Source: Protopterus annectens (lineage: Eukaryota; Chordata; Ceratodontiformes; Protopteridae). From it: DNA of 64,000 nucleotides. The notes below the pieces were generated by a model. The model ran no database searches, was not told the DNA's origin, and saw only the letters and a list, made by a program, of their open reading frames with translations. Below, in pieces: positions 41,157 through 51,984 of this stretch. Position numbers and translations under genes: made by a program. Positions within the stretch are counted from its first letter, which is position 1. Every line of letters starts with the position of its first letter. The stretch spans positions 505,569,903 through 505,633,902 of the forward strand of contig NC_056745.1 in the NCBI RefSeq assembly GCF_019279795.1, given 5' to 3'.

Positions 41157-43516
41157 TATCTGATACAATCACAATACAGACATGGGATGCTTTAGAGTTC
41201 TCCTCCCACTTTCAGGCCTTGGGGTCCAGTCTCAAGTCACTTTTGTGGTCCATACAGGGTGAGTCATAAATCCCACAATGTAGTAATATCTGTTTGCAGT
41301 GGTGGGCTTTCTTCCAGGAAAGTGCTGGGCAATGCACCCTGTCATCAGTCTACACTTAATTGTGAAAAAGCAAGCACGGCTATGTCATATGTATACGTCT
41401 CATGTACCAGTACTAGATATGTAGCATGTGTGATGTACCTGTTGCAGAACATGCTGGTGCCTTTACGTAGCATTTTTACATTGTATGAATCAGGGCATTT
41501 TGTCAGAAGTTTGTCAGTGTACAATAACAGAAAATATTCCCATTTATAAAGACTGCCTGAAGTGTTTAGTGGAACATCATTTGGACAAATTCAAAACAGG
41601 GTACTCATTAATATGATAATACTAATTACTTTAAGAATATAATTTGGAGAACATTTTTATTAATGATGGTTCTAGACAAGGTATTTTAGTTATGGATGGT
41701 GGAATATACTGGGTGTTATGTTTACTTTGAGGTCTACATCTGCTCACCTCTGAAACTGAAGGAGTGAAATTTGAAGTATTTATGGGGTACTGAGGAGTTT
41801 GCTGTATGTATTGCTGAACTTATGCACACTGACATGGCATACATTTCAGTGATCTCATCTGTAAAGTACTGTGAAGTCTGTATGTAAACACTGACCAGCT
41901 GTTTTTAGTACAATACTCTTTCTATTATCTGTCAGTAAAATTAACCCATACAAGCATTAATACTTCCAAGCTGTTGTCAAACTTTTCTTATATTATTTTG
42001 TGTGGTGTCCTGTCCAAATTAACATTTTCAAGCTATGCTGAGATGTGGTCCATGTCCAACCAGTTAGCTCTACTGGCTACCAAAACGTATACTTTTTGCT
42101 CGGTTATTTATGCATCATTCATGTTCAACACAAGGCCAGAATACACAGCAATGCATTGTCTTTTTGCAACATGAACTTGGTAACTCAAGTATGCCTGTGT
42201 ATTAGTCTTGTAGGCAATATATATTTTTCACTAAGTGTGCATACCTAGGTGGTTATGTTGCGTTTTAAACTGTGTCTTGAATCCAACATAATTCTTTGTT
42301 ATTTTATACAGGGAGGGAAGTATTTTGATGAAGGTATAATAGTGCATTTGCTAGTTACCAAGACTCAATGTTACCCATAAAGTCTGCATGCCATCTGAAG
42401 TGCTTTTGATGCACCTTACATAAGCAGTCTGAATGGAGGCAGCCACACAATGAAACCAATAATTGCTAGTCAATTGGTAGTACAAGGTATTGATATCAAA
42501 CCTGGTCTCAATTTATTTGACATTTGTTGACTGGGAAAGTCCACTGAGCTTGGGATGTCCTGCAATATCTTCTCATGTAATAAGAGGTTTTATAAAATAC
42601 ACTGAAATAGACAAACATTGCGCAGTGTTGAGCATGCCAAACCTTTCTTGGCAGTGGAATAAAGCTTGCATAAATGCACGTTATGTCTTTTTGCTTACTT
42701 TCTGGTGTCCTGTCCTTCCTTAGATGTAACTGTATTAGGACCCAGGTACTATGTGAATATTATTGTGGGTCTGCAGTTAAAAATTGGCTTCCTCTATGAC
42801 ATTTACAATACTTCACCTGATGCTACTATTGAGATGCCAGTAAATATCTTGGGCCATTTTCTCTGACTTAAGAGTTCCTATTCATATGCATCACAACTCC
42901 TTCATTGTCTTTTGGTGAACACTGACTTGCATTCATTCACTGAGGAATCATGACGTCTGCATAACTCAATTTACCTGCTCGGCATGATACCTGTTACTCA
43001 GCTACCATCTTCCTGAGCTGAAAGTCAGGTTCACTGTGTTTCATAAAGTTCCACAACTTATGCAGTTGTAGATGCCAAGATAGCTGAATAGTGCCTTATC
43101 TGCAAAACTGATCTAACTCTCTGCCTTTAGAAAAACTCTTACAAGCTTATGCTTTACGCAGTGTTGTTGCCATTGGCAACGTTTGTATACTTGCTGGCTG
43201 GCCTGTACTTTGATGTTACAGCTTTGCCGTGGGGAATGTGAATTGCTCCACCCTTTTCTTCTAATGCCCCTAAAGGCCATCCTCATGGTACGTGTGTTGA
43301 TTTTTGTATGCTTTGTTGATATTCCTGTGCAAATAACCTTTCAAATGTAGGAATGAGAAACCTTCTAACCAGCTATTTCTGTTCATAAATGCAGGTGACA
43401 TCGGACTTGCTACATTAAGTGAAATAGGGTACATGGTACTCATGGAGTGCCATAAAAAGTTGCAATTGCTGTGCAGAGCCACTTCTCCCCCCCTCCCTCC
43501 AGTGTACACAGCAAAG
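41157..43516. other. Gene-free sequence with one L2-like tail fragment
   Basis: No gene is supported. The only recognisable piece is an L2-like 3' tail in minus orientation at 42505-42560. Confidence 0.5.
42505..42560 (-). mobile_element. L2-like LINE 3' tail fragment
   Basis: The plus strand reads TTTATTTGACATTTGTTGAC, then TGGGAAAGTCCACTGAG. This closely matches 19185-19230 (TTGACATTTGTTGACCGGGA, then TAGTCCAACTGGG), the 3' end of L2-like LINE A. Confidence 0.6.
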
Positions 43517-43550
43517 GGGTATTTATTTATTTATTTATGTATTTATTAAC
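43517..43550. repeat. (TTTA)n microsatellite
   Basis: A short TATTTATTTATTTATTTATG run lies just upstream of the CR1-like copy C truncation point. Confidence 0.9.
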
Positions 43551-43554
43551 ATTT

Positions 43555-44620
43555 GATTACCATGACTTCAGACCAGTGACAAGTGGATTACCACAGGGTT
43601 CAGTCCTGGGTCCTCTCCTGTTTGGTATCTACTTTTCTGAAGTACAGGCTAACACAGAAGGTCTTTGGCTAACTAAGTTCGCAGATGACCACAAACTAGG
43701 AGCCATAATCGAAACTCCTAACGATGTGTACATCCTACAAAAGGGCCTCACTGAGCGAGATGCCTGGTGGCAAAGCCATGACCTAAAGCTCAATGCCAAA
43801 AAGTGCATGGTCATCCTCTTTGGTAAAAACTCTGTACCCATGAGCTACCACACAGGTGGTAGTCTACTTAACACCAAAAGTGTGATAAGAGATCTTGGGA
43901 CACAGATGGACAGTAGTCTCTCCTTTGATAACCAAATTGCCACAGTAGTCAGGGAATTCTTCTACGTGGCACACCTCATCACAAAAGGTTTCTCATCCAG
44001 GGAAAAAAAAAAGGGGTCATTGTTCCCCTCTACTCGTCACTCAGTGGACCCATTACAGAGTACAACTCCCCTTTTGGTATGTACCTCAAGACATCTACAA
44101 CAACTGGAAAGGCCGCAGAAATACCTCACAAAAAGAAGATTACTGGCCTCAAACAGATGCCATACACTGACCATCTCAAAAAACTCCAGCTTTACTCCAT
44201 AGCATATCACCTACTCAGAGGCAATCTCTGCCTAACGTACAAAGTTATGTCAAACCCAGAGCTGTTGGACATGCTCCACTTAAAGAAATCCCAATCCCTC
44301 AGAGCTACACACTCTAGGGACCTAAATCTTGTCACCATAATAAACAGAACATGCTGGAGGGATAGATTCCTGTCCCAGAGACTTCCCATACGCTGGAACA
44401 AACTACCTATCTATATCAAACAAAGCTCATCATTAGCACTCAAGAAAAATCTTGATGATTGGATGGGAACTAGGAAATTCACCCCAGGGATCACCTCTGT
44501 AGCTATGCTCGACAGGGGCACAGGAAAATAACTTTCTTGGGTGGCGAACGCCAGGGTACCTTTTTGGCTAGGCTTATATAGGCCCTAGGGCCAATAGCCT
44601 AGTTCCTACCTATGAAGCTA
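43555..44620 (+). mobile_element. CR1-like LINE C (5'-truncated 3' half)
   Basis: It starts within RT at RPVTSGLPQGSVLGPLLFGI and runs through the C-terminal region to the 3' UTR with the family hairpin at 44568-44602 and CCTATGAAGC. RT blocks: KFADDHKLGAI (FADD kept), LNAKKCMVILFGKN, RDLGTQMDSSLSFD, then after a frameshift at an A run near 44010, LKKLQLYSIAYHLLRGN and CWRDRFLSQRLPIRWNKLP. The frame is otherwise nearly open, so this is a fairly young copy. Confidence 0.87.
44568..44602 (+). repeat. CR1-like 3' UTR hairpin, copy C
   Basis: Outer stem CTAGGCT/AGCCTAG with the inner perfect palindrome GGCCCTAGGGCC. This is the most stable version of the family hairpin in the window. Confidence 0.85.
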
Positions 44621-44637
44621 GGAAAGTCCAACTTGGT

Positions 44638-44765
44638 AGTAGCCCATTTTCAGCAGAGACCCCTGAAGAAAAGCTCCAAAGTATTAGAAAACATTTTAAG
44701 AAAAATAATTTTACAGTATTTGTAGGACAATGATTTACAGAAATTTTAGCCAGTTTATCACCCTG
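44638..44765 (-). mobile_element. L2-like 3' UTR fragment between two CR1 pieces
   Basis: GAAAAGCTCCAAAGTATTAG (44676-44695) matches GAAAAGCTCCAAAGTAATAC at 19256-19275 in the 3' region of L2-like LINE A, and the preceding CAGCAGAGACC resembles the same tail. No other part of that LINE is present here. Confidence 0.5.
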
Positions 44766-45760
44766 GCTGTGCACCCTCATTAAGGACAAGCACACCTCGA
44801 AATTGGCCAGTGTGACTCTCTTGAGCTACTCCATGTTCAATTAACTAATGGCAAAGCATCCCTACCACACCATAGCCAGCTATATGTCCCCCACCACGTA
44901 CCGCATACATGGATTGACTGTAGTCACTTGCCTTACAGCTCACCTTACTCATGGGAGATTTTAATTATCCTACCATTGTCTGGGAAACATGCAACCACAG
45001 ATGTGCTGGCGCAGCGGTTCTTGGACTTTGTCAATGCAAACGCTTGGAAATAGCTAGTCAGCACACCCACAACAAACTCAAAATGTCCCTGGTAAAATCA
45101 GACCATGAATCAGTCTCAATGTAATTATAACACCAGATACCCCCATCAAGCTCAAAACCGCTAAAGAAACTACCACCTACTAAGTGATAGTTTAAGCAGT
45201 TTCAAAGCCCACTCAAACACAGATGACACGGATTCATATGCAGAGGTGTACCTCAATGTCCTATAAAACCACTGAAGCAGCTGTACAGAATCGGCTGTAC
45301 TTGACCTCATTAAAACCAGGTCTTGCCAAAAAAAAAAACAAGCCATCCTGGTGGATCCCCATTACAAAAAAGACTATACAACATGAGGAAACTGGCTTAG
45401 CAGAGGAAGAAATCCCTCTGTAGCTTAAACAAATAAGAGATCTTGTCAAGTATTCCAAAGCCATTTACAAAGCCAAAATAGCCTCCTTAGCTAAAGACAA
45501 TCACAAGGCATTCCGTAACTACATCCAAAACCTAAAGGGCAATACCCAGCTATGCGCTGAACTGGTTTGGATGGCAACACCTATAATCATCCAGAGTTGC
45601 TTGTTGACAGATTCAGAGCAAACTTCACCATTGCCCTGCCCCCTCCATTTATCCCCAAGAGTATACCTGCCACCATTCTGCAGACTATTATCTCAAGACA
45701 GGAGGTCATCTTGGTGCTTTTCAAGTACAAAAACTCAACATCAGTGTGACCAGCAAACAT
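44766..45760 (+). pseudogene. CR1-like LINE D, endonuclease and linker only (3' part missing)
   Basis: It carries IKDKHTSKLASVTLL, then a decayed endonuclease with MGDFNYPTIVWET-like sequence across frames, FLDFVNANAWK, VKSDHESVSM, the Lys-rich linker (KQIRDLVKYSKAIYKAKI, then DNHKAFRNYIQNLKGN) and ends at VLFKYKNSTS, just before the RT core. LINE copies normally lose their 5' end, so a copy lacking its 3' part points to later deletion or rearrangement. The matching 3' half of the family lies immediately upstream (43555-44620). Confidence 0.78.
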
Positions 45761-46899
45761 CTCAGGTTGGCTTTTCTGTTACACTTTGCCATTTACCTTA
45801 TGCATCATGGCATGTGGTGCCTCCAGCTTATCCTGCATTTCTTTCAACTGGTGCCAGTTATCCATTACAAACTCTAAAGTGTGAACCTTCATAAAACTCC
45901 GATTTACCCTTAGTGACATCACCAAAAAGTAATAAAGAGGATCATAATTCGCTTGTTCTCAAAGTGGGTCAAGATACACCTCAGGAGTAGAGAGTTACAA
46001 TTGGAGAAACCCATTCTTAATATTTTCGCTCTGCTACACTTCTGCACTTTGTGTGGCACCATGAAGTGTGTTACAGCTTTTAAAGCTGTTAAACTTTCAA
46101 ACATTGTTCTGTGGTGGCTGCTGTACATGCTGTAGAGTGACACTACAGCAAAACAACTTTGAAGGCTGAATTACCTAAACTGTTATAAAAGTTGTTTTTT
46201 TTTTGTCAGTCTCGTGCAAAAATCAGTGTATTCCACGTGCTACACTAAAATAAAACGGGAACCAGTTAGTTGTTTCAGCCTTCATTCCACGAGTGCCAAG
46301 GTCACAAATTTACCAAAAAGCCATTTGCAGTGTTAGTGGGTTCCCTTTACCTACCTAATGTTCATTAACATATCAGGTATATTTGTATGTATGTAATTAT
46401 GCAAGTTACATTCAGGACTCAGTCGCTGTAAGTTTCTTTGATTTATAAAATATCTCACACACTGCACATTATACAACACATTCTATGGAATGAACTTTGC
46501 CTTACTATCTGAACAAATCAGTCACTCACTTTTCAAAAATAATCTTACTACATATACGAGAAGCTGAACATAACAGAAGATTTCAGTAATCTTGCTACAC
46601 ATATGAGAAGTAGAAATCACCACTAGGGACTTGAGCTATTAAGCTTCCTGATGGCCAGCAGGTCATAACTTTGTAAACCTATAAAAAGGTGACCAGTGTT
46701 CCAAGCTTATAGCCATGCAGCATTAAATTAGATATTAGTAGTTCAATCCATCCACAACATATTAAACAGAAAAAAAAGGGAAAGAAAAAGACATATTTGC
46801 TGTGACATTGGTTGGTCACTGTAATTTCAAAGCAATCTGCAGAAGCCGATTTTCTGACCACCACCCAGAAGTACAAACATGGTTAAAAATAAGACAGAA
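45761..46899. other. Gene-free sequence
   Basis: No gene, RNA or known repeat is recognisable. Confidence 0.5.
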
Positions 46900-49600
46900 G
46901 AGTCAGGATTAGGTGGATCATCTTAAGTCTACTCAAGAAAGCTAACCAGAGACCACCAAGACCCCCTTTCACCCCTCAAAATAAAGAGATATTTAAATCA
47001 GAAGCAGGCAACAAAAAGAATACTATGCAAAACAAAAGCATGGAACCCACCTGACAAAGGACAACCAAGCAGGACAGAATTTTTGTGTAGGCCCAGGACT
47101 GCAAGTACCTGACCCATCACTACAGAACCAGGACTGAATCTTTAGAGGGACACAGAAACCTTTGACTCAGCACAGGGAAATCACACTGCAAGCCATTCAC
47201 AGATCAATATATCCTAAGGATCCAGCATTCCCTCAAACCACAATACCATCAGAGGGACAGGATTTTGCAAGGAAAGCAGGACCTCAAGAATCTCCGGGGG
47301 CAGCAACAGCGGAACAGGAGATAAATCACACCCACAGGATGTTTATGATCTGGAACCACTCGGCCAAACCAGTCTCAGACATCAAGGAGCGAGTCCCAGG
47401 TAAGACTCAGAGTTTTTATTTTTCATTGCCAAAGTAGCTTATTTGGCATTATTACAGACCTACATTTATACACCTGGAAACTGAATCTAAAGGTGTTCTT
47501 TATTCACTTTTTTGTTATGAGAGTGATTAATACCATATTACCTAGAAACAGGAAATGGATAGGGAAAGAATTGTACTTTTGCTCTTCCACACACCCACCC
47601 TAGTGGCTTTAGAGAGTAAATGCAAAGCAGATATCCAGGAGATTTTAGAGAGATCACCCTAAGCTTTAAGGGCCTTAGCAGGTATAGGACACAATTGTTA
47701 TGAAGGCTGACAAGGGTGCCAGCATTCTAATCAATGATGTCCACAACTACCACCAGAACCACAACATTTTAGGCAACAGCCCCTACTATAACCAACTCTT
47801 ATAGGATCATAGCCTATGAGACCACCCACTCCAATGAAAAATCCATCAATAATAATGGACTCCTGGGCAAAAGACTACACAAATTCCTGACTGTTCCAAA
47901 TTCTAAAATTCCAAACTTCTTTGGAATCTTGAAGCCTTGCAAGACTTGTAGTACTAGCAGTGAGGCAAGATCTAGATGTATAGTTTAAGCCAATGGCCAA
48001 GAACAGATCCTTTAGCCTTGATACCTTTGATTTTTAAGGAAATGGGGACATTATGGCTGAGCTCGACTCTCTGCTTGTCAGTACTGATGTGGAAGCATTG
48101 TACTCTGTGTTTCTGCACAAGTACTGTAGCAATTAAAGCATTCACCTCATACAGGGCTACATTGCTTGGTTAAAGAGAAGTGCTAGGTAGGCTCCTCTAT
48201 TTACTATTCAGCAACAATTTCAAGTTTAACAACTAATTCTACATAGAGGTAACAGGCATAGCAATAGGAGTTGCTACGGCTCCCAGCCTGGCCAACATAC
48301 TGAAGCTATAGATGAATAGAAGACAGAGACAGTTTTCAACTCCAGGTAACAAGATCACATCAAATGTTACTATAGACATTTTATTTTGTGGGGGGAGGAC
48401 TTCAACAAGTTATGGGAATTTTATGAATACAATGGCAGTCCTACTTCACTCCCTCAGTTTGCCACTAACCAGAGTCTTATGGCCGTCAGTTCCCGTTAGT
48501 CTATGGAGAGGATTAGGTTGAGAAAACCATCTCCTATGACCTGTAAAGGAAGATCACTAGAGAGTGAACATGCAGCTACACCACAGCAACATGCATCCCC
48601 TCTGAAAGCATGAGTCTCTCAAGGTTTCCAAGGAGATCTCAGCCTTCCCCAAAAACCTCACAGATTTACAAAAACTTTCTGACAAGGAGATACAACAAGA
48701 GAACGTTATATACTATTCTGCATCCCATAGTGGAACTTAAAATGAGGACCATCACTTCTCAAACCAGGAGACACTTCAATGAATACTTACCTTCCCCTGA
48801 CACAAAGGATAGGAGTGGAAATATGACTCTGGCTTACACAGTAGACTACCAACAAATCAAAACTGCCATCCGCAGTAAGTGAGTTATCATAAACAACAAT
48901 AGACAGCTTAGCTATATCCTTGGTACAGGCACCAGGTTCACTTTCAAAAAGGCACCTAGCATAAGCAGAACTTCAGGGCACCTACCAAAGCAGACCTCCT
49001 TTTTTGTAATTACTATCCAGCTACGAAAAATACAGATCAATTCTTGTGCCCCACCTCTGGAAAGATGTACCAGAGTTCCACCCTAGGGAAATGTGACAGT
49101 GAAGGTGTGGTATAAAGGGCACAATGCAGGTCATGCAAAGTGTTTTACATTTGTAAACTTATCAAACTGAAAAGGAGAACTGCTCAATACTTTTCTGAAA
49201 TGAAATCAAAGCATCATGAATCACCATGGTAGATTCACTTTCCACATTCTGGACCAGTCTTCTCTAGAAGGCAACAAGAATGCCCTATCTGAAATCTGCA
49301 AGTTAACATGTGGCAGATTCAGGTAGATGTTTTTAGACCCCACCCCCAGTTTCAACACCAGCTGTTTCTTATTTACTTTACACTACAAACTCTTCAAACA
49401 CTACCTGCCACAGCATAAGCATATTGATCTTAACAACAATTCAACCACAAAAAGTACCATCAAAGCTTTTTGCGTGTCAGATTTAACAAGCAAGATTTGA
49501 GTGACTTTCTGGGCTCTTCGCCAAGTGCTTGCTGTACTGTTCTTAAAACTCAACCATAATAAGTTTCTGAAAGTCACATTTTACAAGTGAGCGAGTCCTT
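46900..49600 (+). mobile_element. Penelope-like element 2, heavily decayed
   Basis: Penelope blocks appear in order on the plus strand across many frame changes: IWNHSAKPVSDIK (N-terminal), TIVMKADKGASILINDVHNY near 47695-47755, LLVSTDVEALYSVFLHKY near 48075-48130, TGIAIGVATAPSLANILKL near 48245-48310 (match to the GxAMGxxxAPxxANL block), VDYQQIKTAIRSK near 48840 and the GIY-YIG remnant VVYRAQCRSCKVFYICK near 49105-49160. The 5' border is uncertain. Confidence 0.7.
47690..49200 (+). pseudogene. PLE RT and GIY-YIG remnant
   Basis: The RT region from the ADKG block to the YIDD region and the C-terminal endonuclease remnant can be followed only by switching frames repeatedly. The YIDD box itself is not preserved: the expected place, near 48380-48400, reads FYFVGGG-like sequence. 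This is older than the PLE at 7789-9232. Confidence 0.68.
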
Positions 49601-49919
49601 TAGCTAGTGACCATTTCTTGACTGACTTAACCCAGTAAAAGTGGACTGTAGAGAATTTGAAACACTGCCACTAAATTTTGCACACTGTAGACGGATCCGA
49701 TGAAGTATTTTCAAATGCGCCTGCATTAACTGCAGGTTTGCCTTATATGCTAATCTAGATGGAAATGATTAAATCACTCGTGGTTTGTTAAATTCTAGCC
49801 AATCGGAACCCTCATCACTGGATTCTCTTTGACCTTCGAGTGCATAAGCATAATTCAAGACTGTTATAACCTGTAATCACACTGTGTCCATCCATCTGTT
49901 AGATAGATGAAATACAACC

Positions 49920-50965
49920 AGATTTATTTATACATATTTGTTTACCAGGGTAGTGCACTGATCAATACTGACCAATTTTTGGCTCAGCCTGGGTGAAATA
50001 GAAAACATTTCACAAACAAAAAATGCAGAAATGTAAGCAATAGCAAAACAGTTTAATTATATACAAAAAAGTGCATATAAACTCCAGTTAATAAGCACAG
50101 AGCAATGTAATATCAAGTACAGAGTAATGTACAATATATACATTACTTTCTAAACTGGGGCAATCTTCAGAGAAGATGAGGCTTGCTAGGTTAGGTGATA
50201 TGTCCTGTGTTGACTTGGATGAAGAAATGCTTTCAGATAAATTCAGAAGCTGGAATAACTGTTAATTTCCTCAATGTCGATGGGGAGAGGTTGTCAAACA
50301 GAAGGTGCCCAAGAGGAGGAAGTATATCCAGTGCTGGAGTTTGTTTCTAGGGGAAATGAGAGTTTGTGAGACTTGTCAGTAGTGTCTCAGGTTGGATCTT
50401 CTTCTTCTTAGGTTCACAGGTAGGTACTAGGCTATTTTCCCAATTAGGGGTCGGCACAGCGGATCACCTGTCCACTCATGATTGGCAGTGGAGTGTTACA
50501 GTGTCGAGTTGCAGGTTTATTCATGAAGTCGAGCTGGAGTACTCTGTAGAGTTGGGATCCTAAAATACAGTTAGATCTTTGTTTTAGGGCAGCCATTTGG
50601 CTTTTGCTACAGTGATAGAGTGATGCTCACAGACAGGTGAGTTGGCAATGTATATGAAGATGCTGTTAAAGATGGTCTGGAGTGTGGCAATATTTTTCTT
50701 GGAGGCAGAAGCAAAAATTGGAAGCCCATATTCAAGTTGACAAAGGAGAATTCTTTTGCCAATTGCTGCTCTGGCTGGTTGGGATAGAAACAGGGATATC
50801 TTTTTGGCCTAGAAGAAGAGGGAAGTTTATTTTGGCTCTCACTTTTTGTGTGTGTAAATGGAAGTTTTGGGACTAAATCAAACCACGGTCCTAGGTATAT
50901 GAAGGTGGAGGCTGACATTATGGAATGACTGTGCAAGTCAAAAAATAAAAAAGCTCTAACAACCC
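49920..50965 (-). mobile_element. L2-like LINE C, 3' segment
   Basis: The minus strand encodes the RT C-terminal region (YLGPWFDLVPKLPFTHTKSE near 50830-50890, then CQLEYGLPIFASASKKNIA across frames) and a 3' UTR to about 49920 with GTATAAATAAATCTGG-type sequence. It is the downstream half of the LINE whose upstream half is at 55306-55930. Together they were split by the PLE/CR1 block at 50966-55305. An RTE/SINE tail fragment lies inside it. Confidence 0.72.
50395..50520 (-). mobile_element. RTE/SINE 3' tail fragment
   Basis: The string GGGGTCGGCACAGCGGATC, with CATGATTGGCAGTGGA downstream, matches the SINE/RTE tail at 17630-17695 (GGCTCGCCACAGCGG, then TAATGATTGGTAGTGGA). TTCTTCTTCTT at 50398-50409 fits the A/G-rich simple repeat that ends such elements. 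About 20 extra bases lie between them. Confidence 0.6.
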
Positions 50966-51054
50966 AAAAGAAAGAAAGACAAGCTGGCCCACAATGCTGG
51001 AAGCTACAAACGGAATAATTTATTGCAGAACAAAAAATATTGGAAAAAGATAAG

Positions 51055-51089
51055 TGCTTTTATCTGGTAAAATATTCAGACTTCTTCAG
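51055..51089 (-). ncRNA. Hammerhead-like motif in PLE 3' UTR (degenerate, tentative)
   Basis: The minus strand reads CTGAAGAAGTCTG, a ten-base loop, then CAGATAAAAGC. CTGAAGA fits the CUGANGA core and GTCTG/CAGAT could form stem II, but the GAAA box is degraded. The partner copy at 55187-55220 has the same motif further decayed. That it recurs in two PLE copies argues against chance. Confidence 0.3.
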
Positions 51090-51558
51090 ATAAACATTTA
51101 AAACACTCGACAACTAAACTTCTAAAAATCACATGACCTGTAAAAGCAAATAACCTTAAAGCAACCGTGAATTAAATCAATAAATCAGATAATAACAAAA
51201 CTGATGTACTATTTTTGGTAAGCCTTCCTTTTCAATAAACATTTGATAGATACAATATCACAGAGTCCCAGAGGGGCTGAGGAATTCAAATACATTTCCA
51301 AGGACCTCCTCTGGGACACTTAATTTTCTCAAATTACAGTAAACAAAAAGTGATGCAAAGGAAATTCCTAAATATGCCTAAAAAGGGCACTTGTAGTCTT
51401 TTCCTTCCTTATTTCATAATAATGCTTGTATATGTGATCTCTAACCCTTTGTTCAGATTTGCCAGTATAAAAACTACTACATTGCGGACAAATAACAACA
51501 TAAGCAATACCCCTTTTGTAAGACAATTATATCTACTTGGATTTAAATTTCCTCATCT

Positions 51559-51948
51559 CTAAATAGTCAGGGAATTACACTCTAAAATAAAGGAACATTG
51601 CGAGCATGCACCACATCTTCTCATGCTAGCCTTAGCACTGTTGTTCTGGCTTAGATATCCCATGCTGTCATAAATATTCTTAAAACTTATTCCCTTTTTA
51701 AACACTATACCAGATGTTGCACCCAGATACTTACAGAAAGCTTGGTCATTTGAAATAATCTGCCAATTTTTCTTAATGTTATTACCAATCTCCGTACTAT
51801 CCCCAGAATATGTTGTAATAAAAGAATGATGGAAACTAGTCCTAAATTCCTCAGGACTCTCCCCCATATCTTGGGTGTACCTTTCATCTAACGGAATGTG
51901 TGTTGTATCAGCCTCACTACTAGCTGGTTCAAATTTAATATTCCACAC
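51559..51948 (-). pseudogene. PLE RT-endonuclease linker fragment
   Basis: An open 129-aa frame with the conserved Penelope linker (WQIISNDQAFCKYLGATSGI, then FKKGISFKNIY) and a Cys cluster (RCGACSQCSF) that precedes the GIY-YIG domain. The domain itself continues downstream on the minus strand (51300-51520) in a shifted frame. No catalytic RT residues are present. Confidence 0.75.
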
Positions 51949-51984
51949 ATTTAGACTAGCTACTTCACAGGCAAGGACTAAAAG

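Larger units (their letters stand above)
50966..51955 (-). mobile_element. Penelope-like element 3a (left arm of an inverted pair)
   Basis: The minus strand encodes the end of the RT-endonuclease linker (KKNWQIISNDQAFCKYLG, GIVFKKGISFKNIYDSMGY, then CGACSQCSFILE), then the GIY-YIG core across a frame change (ICPQCSSFYTGKSEQRVRDH) and a 3' UTR that ends near 50966 at CAAGCTGGCCCACAATG. The RT is absent: the upstream side is cut by CR1-like LINE E. The same segment in opposite orientation lies at 54490-55305. Confidence 0.8.

Noticed and set aside
47162-47437. Open 91-aa frame upstream of PLE 2, with a GTAAG-like donor at its end
   Set aside because: It may be the PLE N-terminus, since IWNHSAKPVSDIK is PLE-like, but a spliced gene is not supported by any acceptor I can identify.
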